DNA of 64,000 nucleotides, from contig NZ_JAVDDU010000003.1 in the NCBI RefSeq assembly GCF_030848505.1, positions 310,001 through 374,000 of the forward strand, read 5' to 3'. Positions 63,866 to 64,000 of this stretch are shown here, in pieces. A program made the translations under genes and the position numbers. Under the pieces are notes generated by a model. The model had not been told where the DNA came from, did not search any database, and saw only the letters and a list, made by a program, of their open reading frames with translations. The stretch is from Marinimicrobium hydrolyticum. GTDB lineage: Bacteria > Pseudomonadota > Gammaproteobacteria > Pseudomonadales > Cellvibrionaceae. Within the stretch, counting starts at the first letter, position 1; every line of letters starts with the position of its first letter.

Positions 63866-64000
63866 GTGCAGGCGGTGGTTTTAGCTAGCGGCAATGCCGG
63901 CAAGCTAAGGGAGTTTCAGCAGTTACTCGCACGCTGCGGTTTTCAAGTGCAACCACAGAGCGACTTTGATCTGGAAAGCGCCGAGGAAACCGGGCTAACC
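63866..64000 (+). CDS. rdgB: Non-canonical purine NTP pyrophosphatase, N-terminal part (runs off the window)
   Basis: 45 codons are visible. The enzyme hydrolyses dITP, XTP and similar nucleotides to keep them out of DNA. The N terminus VVLASGNAGKLREFQQLL is the nucleotide-binding motif, followed by SAEETGLT at the window edge, as in RdgB/HAM1. GTG start at 63866 with GGGAGG six bases upstream. Truncated by the window edge, not by mutation. Confidence 0.92.
   Translation, partial: MQAVVLASGNAGKLREFQQLLARCGFQVQPQSDFDLESAEETGLT

Noticed and set aside
1-64000. CRISPR array, prophage, integron or insertion sequence
   Set aside because: No regularly spaced direct repeats, no transposase, integrase or phage structural gene was found on either strand.

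Overview
The window is a chromosomal segment of a Gram-negative gammaproteobacterium. Gene content and order point to a marine, Pseudomonas-related lineage, most likely Cellvibrionales (for example Marinimicrobium, Microbulbifer or Teredinibacter relatives). The main grounds are the pilGHIJK-chpABC cluster beside gshB-tonB-yqgE-yqgF, the pilU/pilT-yggS-proC-yggT-metX-metW order, a Vibrio-type TonB2/TtpC system, and the gpmI-envC-ctpA-yibQ block. The lineage is an inference from gene order, not a measured phylogeny. DNA is moderately GC-rich by eye. I see no insertion sequence, prophage, CRISPR array, rRNA or tRNA.

Layout. 1-0.3 kb: 3' end of argA and a perfect bidirectional terminator. 0.35-5.6 kb (minus): TonB2-type energy-transduction operon, DUF3450-ttpC-exbB-exbD-tonB-TPR. 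5.8-10.9 kb (minus): rppH-ptsP-lgt-thyA-folA. 11.2-13.5 kb (plus): HAD phosphatase, imelysin-like lipoprotein and a murein lipoprotein that converges on an L,D-transpeptidase. 14.5-19.5 kb: HI0933-type flavoprotein, RIO kinase, APC permease, RlmI. 19.5-22.3 kb: small lipoprotein, then a FlgT-like gene with a good sigma-28 promoter and a periplasmic binding-like protein. 22.3-28.7 kb: secB and a Cys-less rhodanese, divergent from gpmI-envC-ctpA-yibQ. 29-32.5 kb (minus): his genes hisB-hisH-hisA-hisF, with 0.6 kb of structured repeats between hisA and hisF. 32.5-34.4 kb: YdjM-like membrane protein and rsmE. 34.4-47.2 kb (minus): the Pil-Chp chemosensory operon (PilGHIJK, ChpA, ChpB, ChpC) and an acidic lipoprotein. 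47.5-50.5 kb (plus): gshB, tonB, yqgE, yqgF. 50.5-52.7 kb (minus): pilT-pilU retraction ATPases. 52.8-59.1 kb (plus): yggS-proC-yggT, a dynamin-like GTPase, metX-metW. 59.2-64 kb (plus): an NtrB/NtrC-like two-component pair, two tandem DUF4168 genes, a DUF4426 gene and the 5' end of rdgB.

How the parts fit together. Type IV pilus motility is the largest theme: ChpA/PilJ signalling acts through PilG and PilH on extension and retraction, and PilT and PilU lie a few kilobases away. Envelope maintenance is the second: Lgt, Lpp, L,D-transpeptidase, EnvC and CtpA. Two separate TonB proteins, one in a complete ExbB/ExbD/TtpC operon and one next to gshB, suggest heavy use of TonB-dependent import.

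The most interesting candidate system is at 59.2-63.3 kb. A histidine kinase and a sigma-54-activating response regulator lie immediately upstream of two secreted DUF4168 paralogues. Each paralogue is preceded by a well-spaced -24/-12 promoter, and an identical 12-mer sits about 90 bases upstream of each promoter. The whole set interrupts the metX-metW-DUF4426-rdgB order known from Pseudomonas. This looks like a self-contained regulon for small periplasmic proteins of unknown function.
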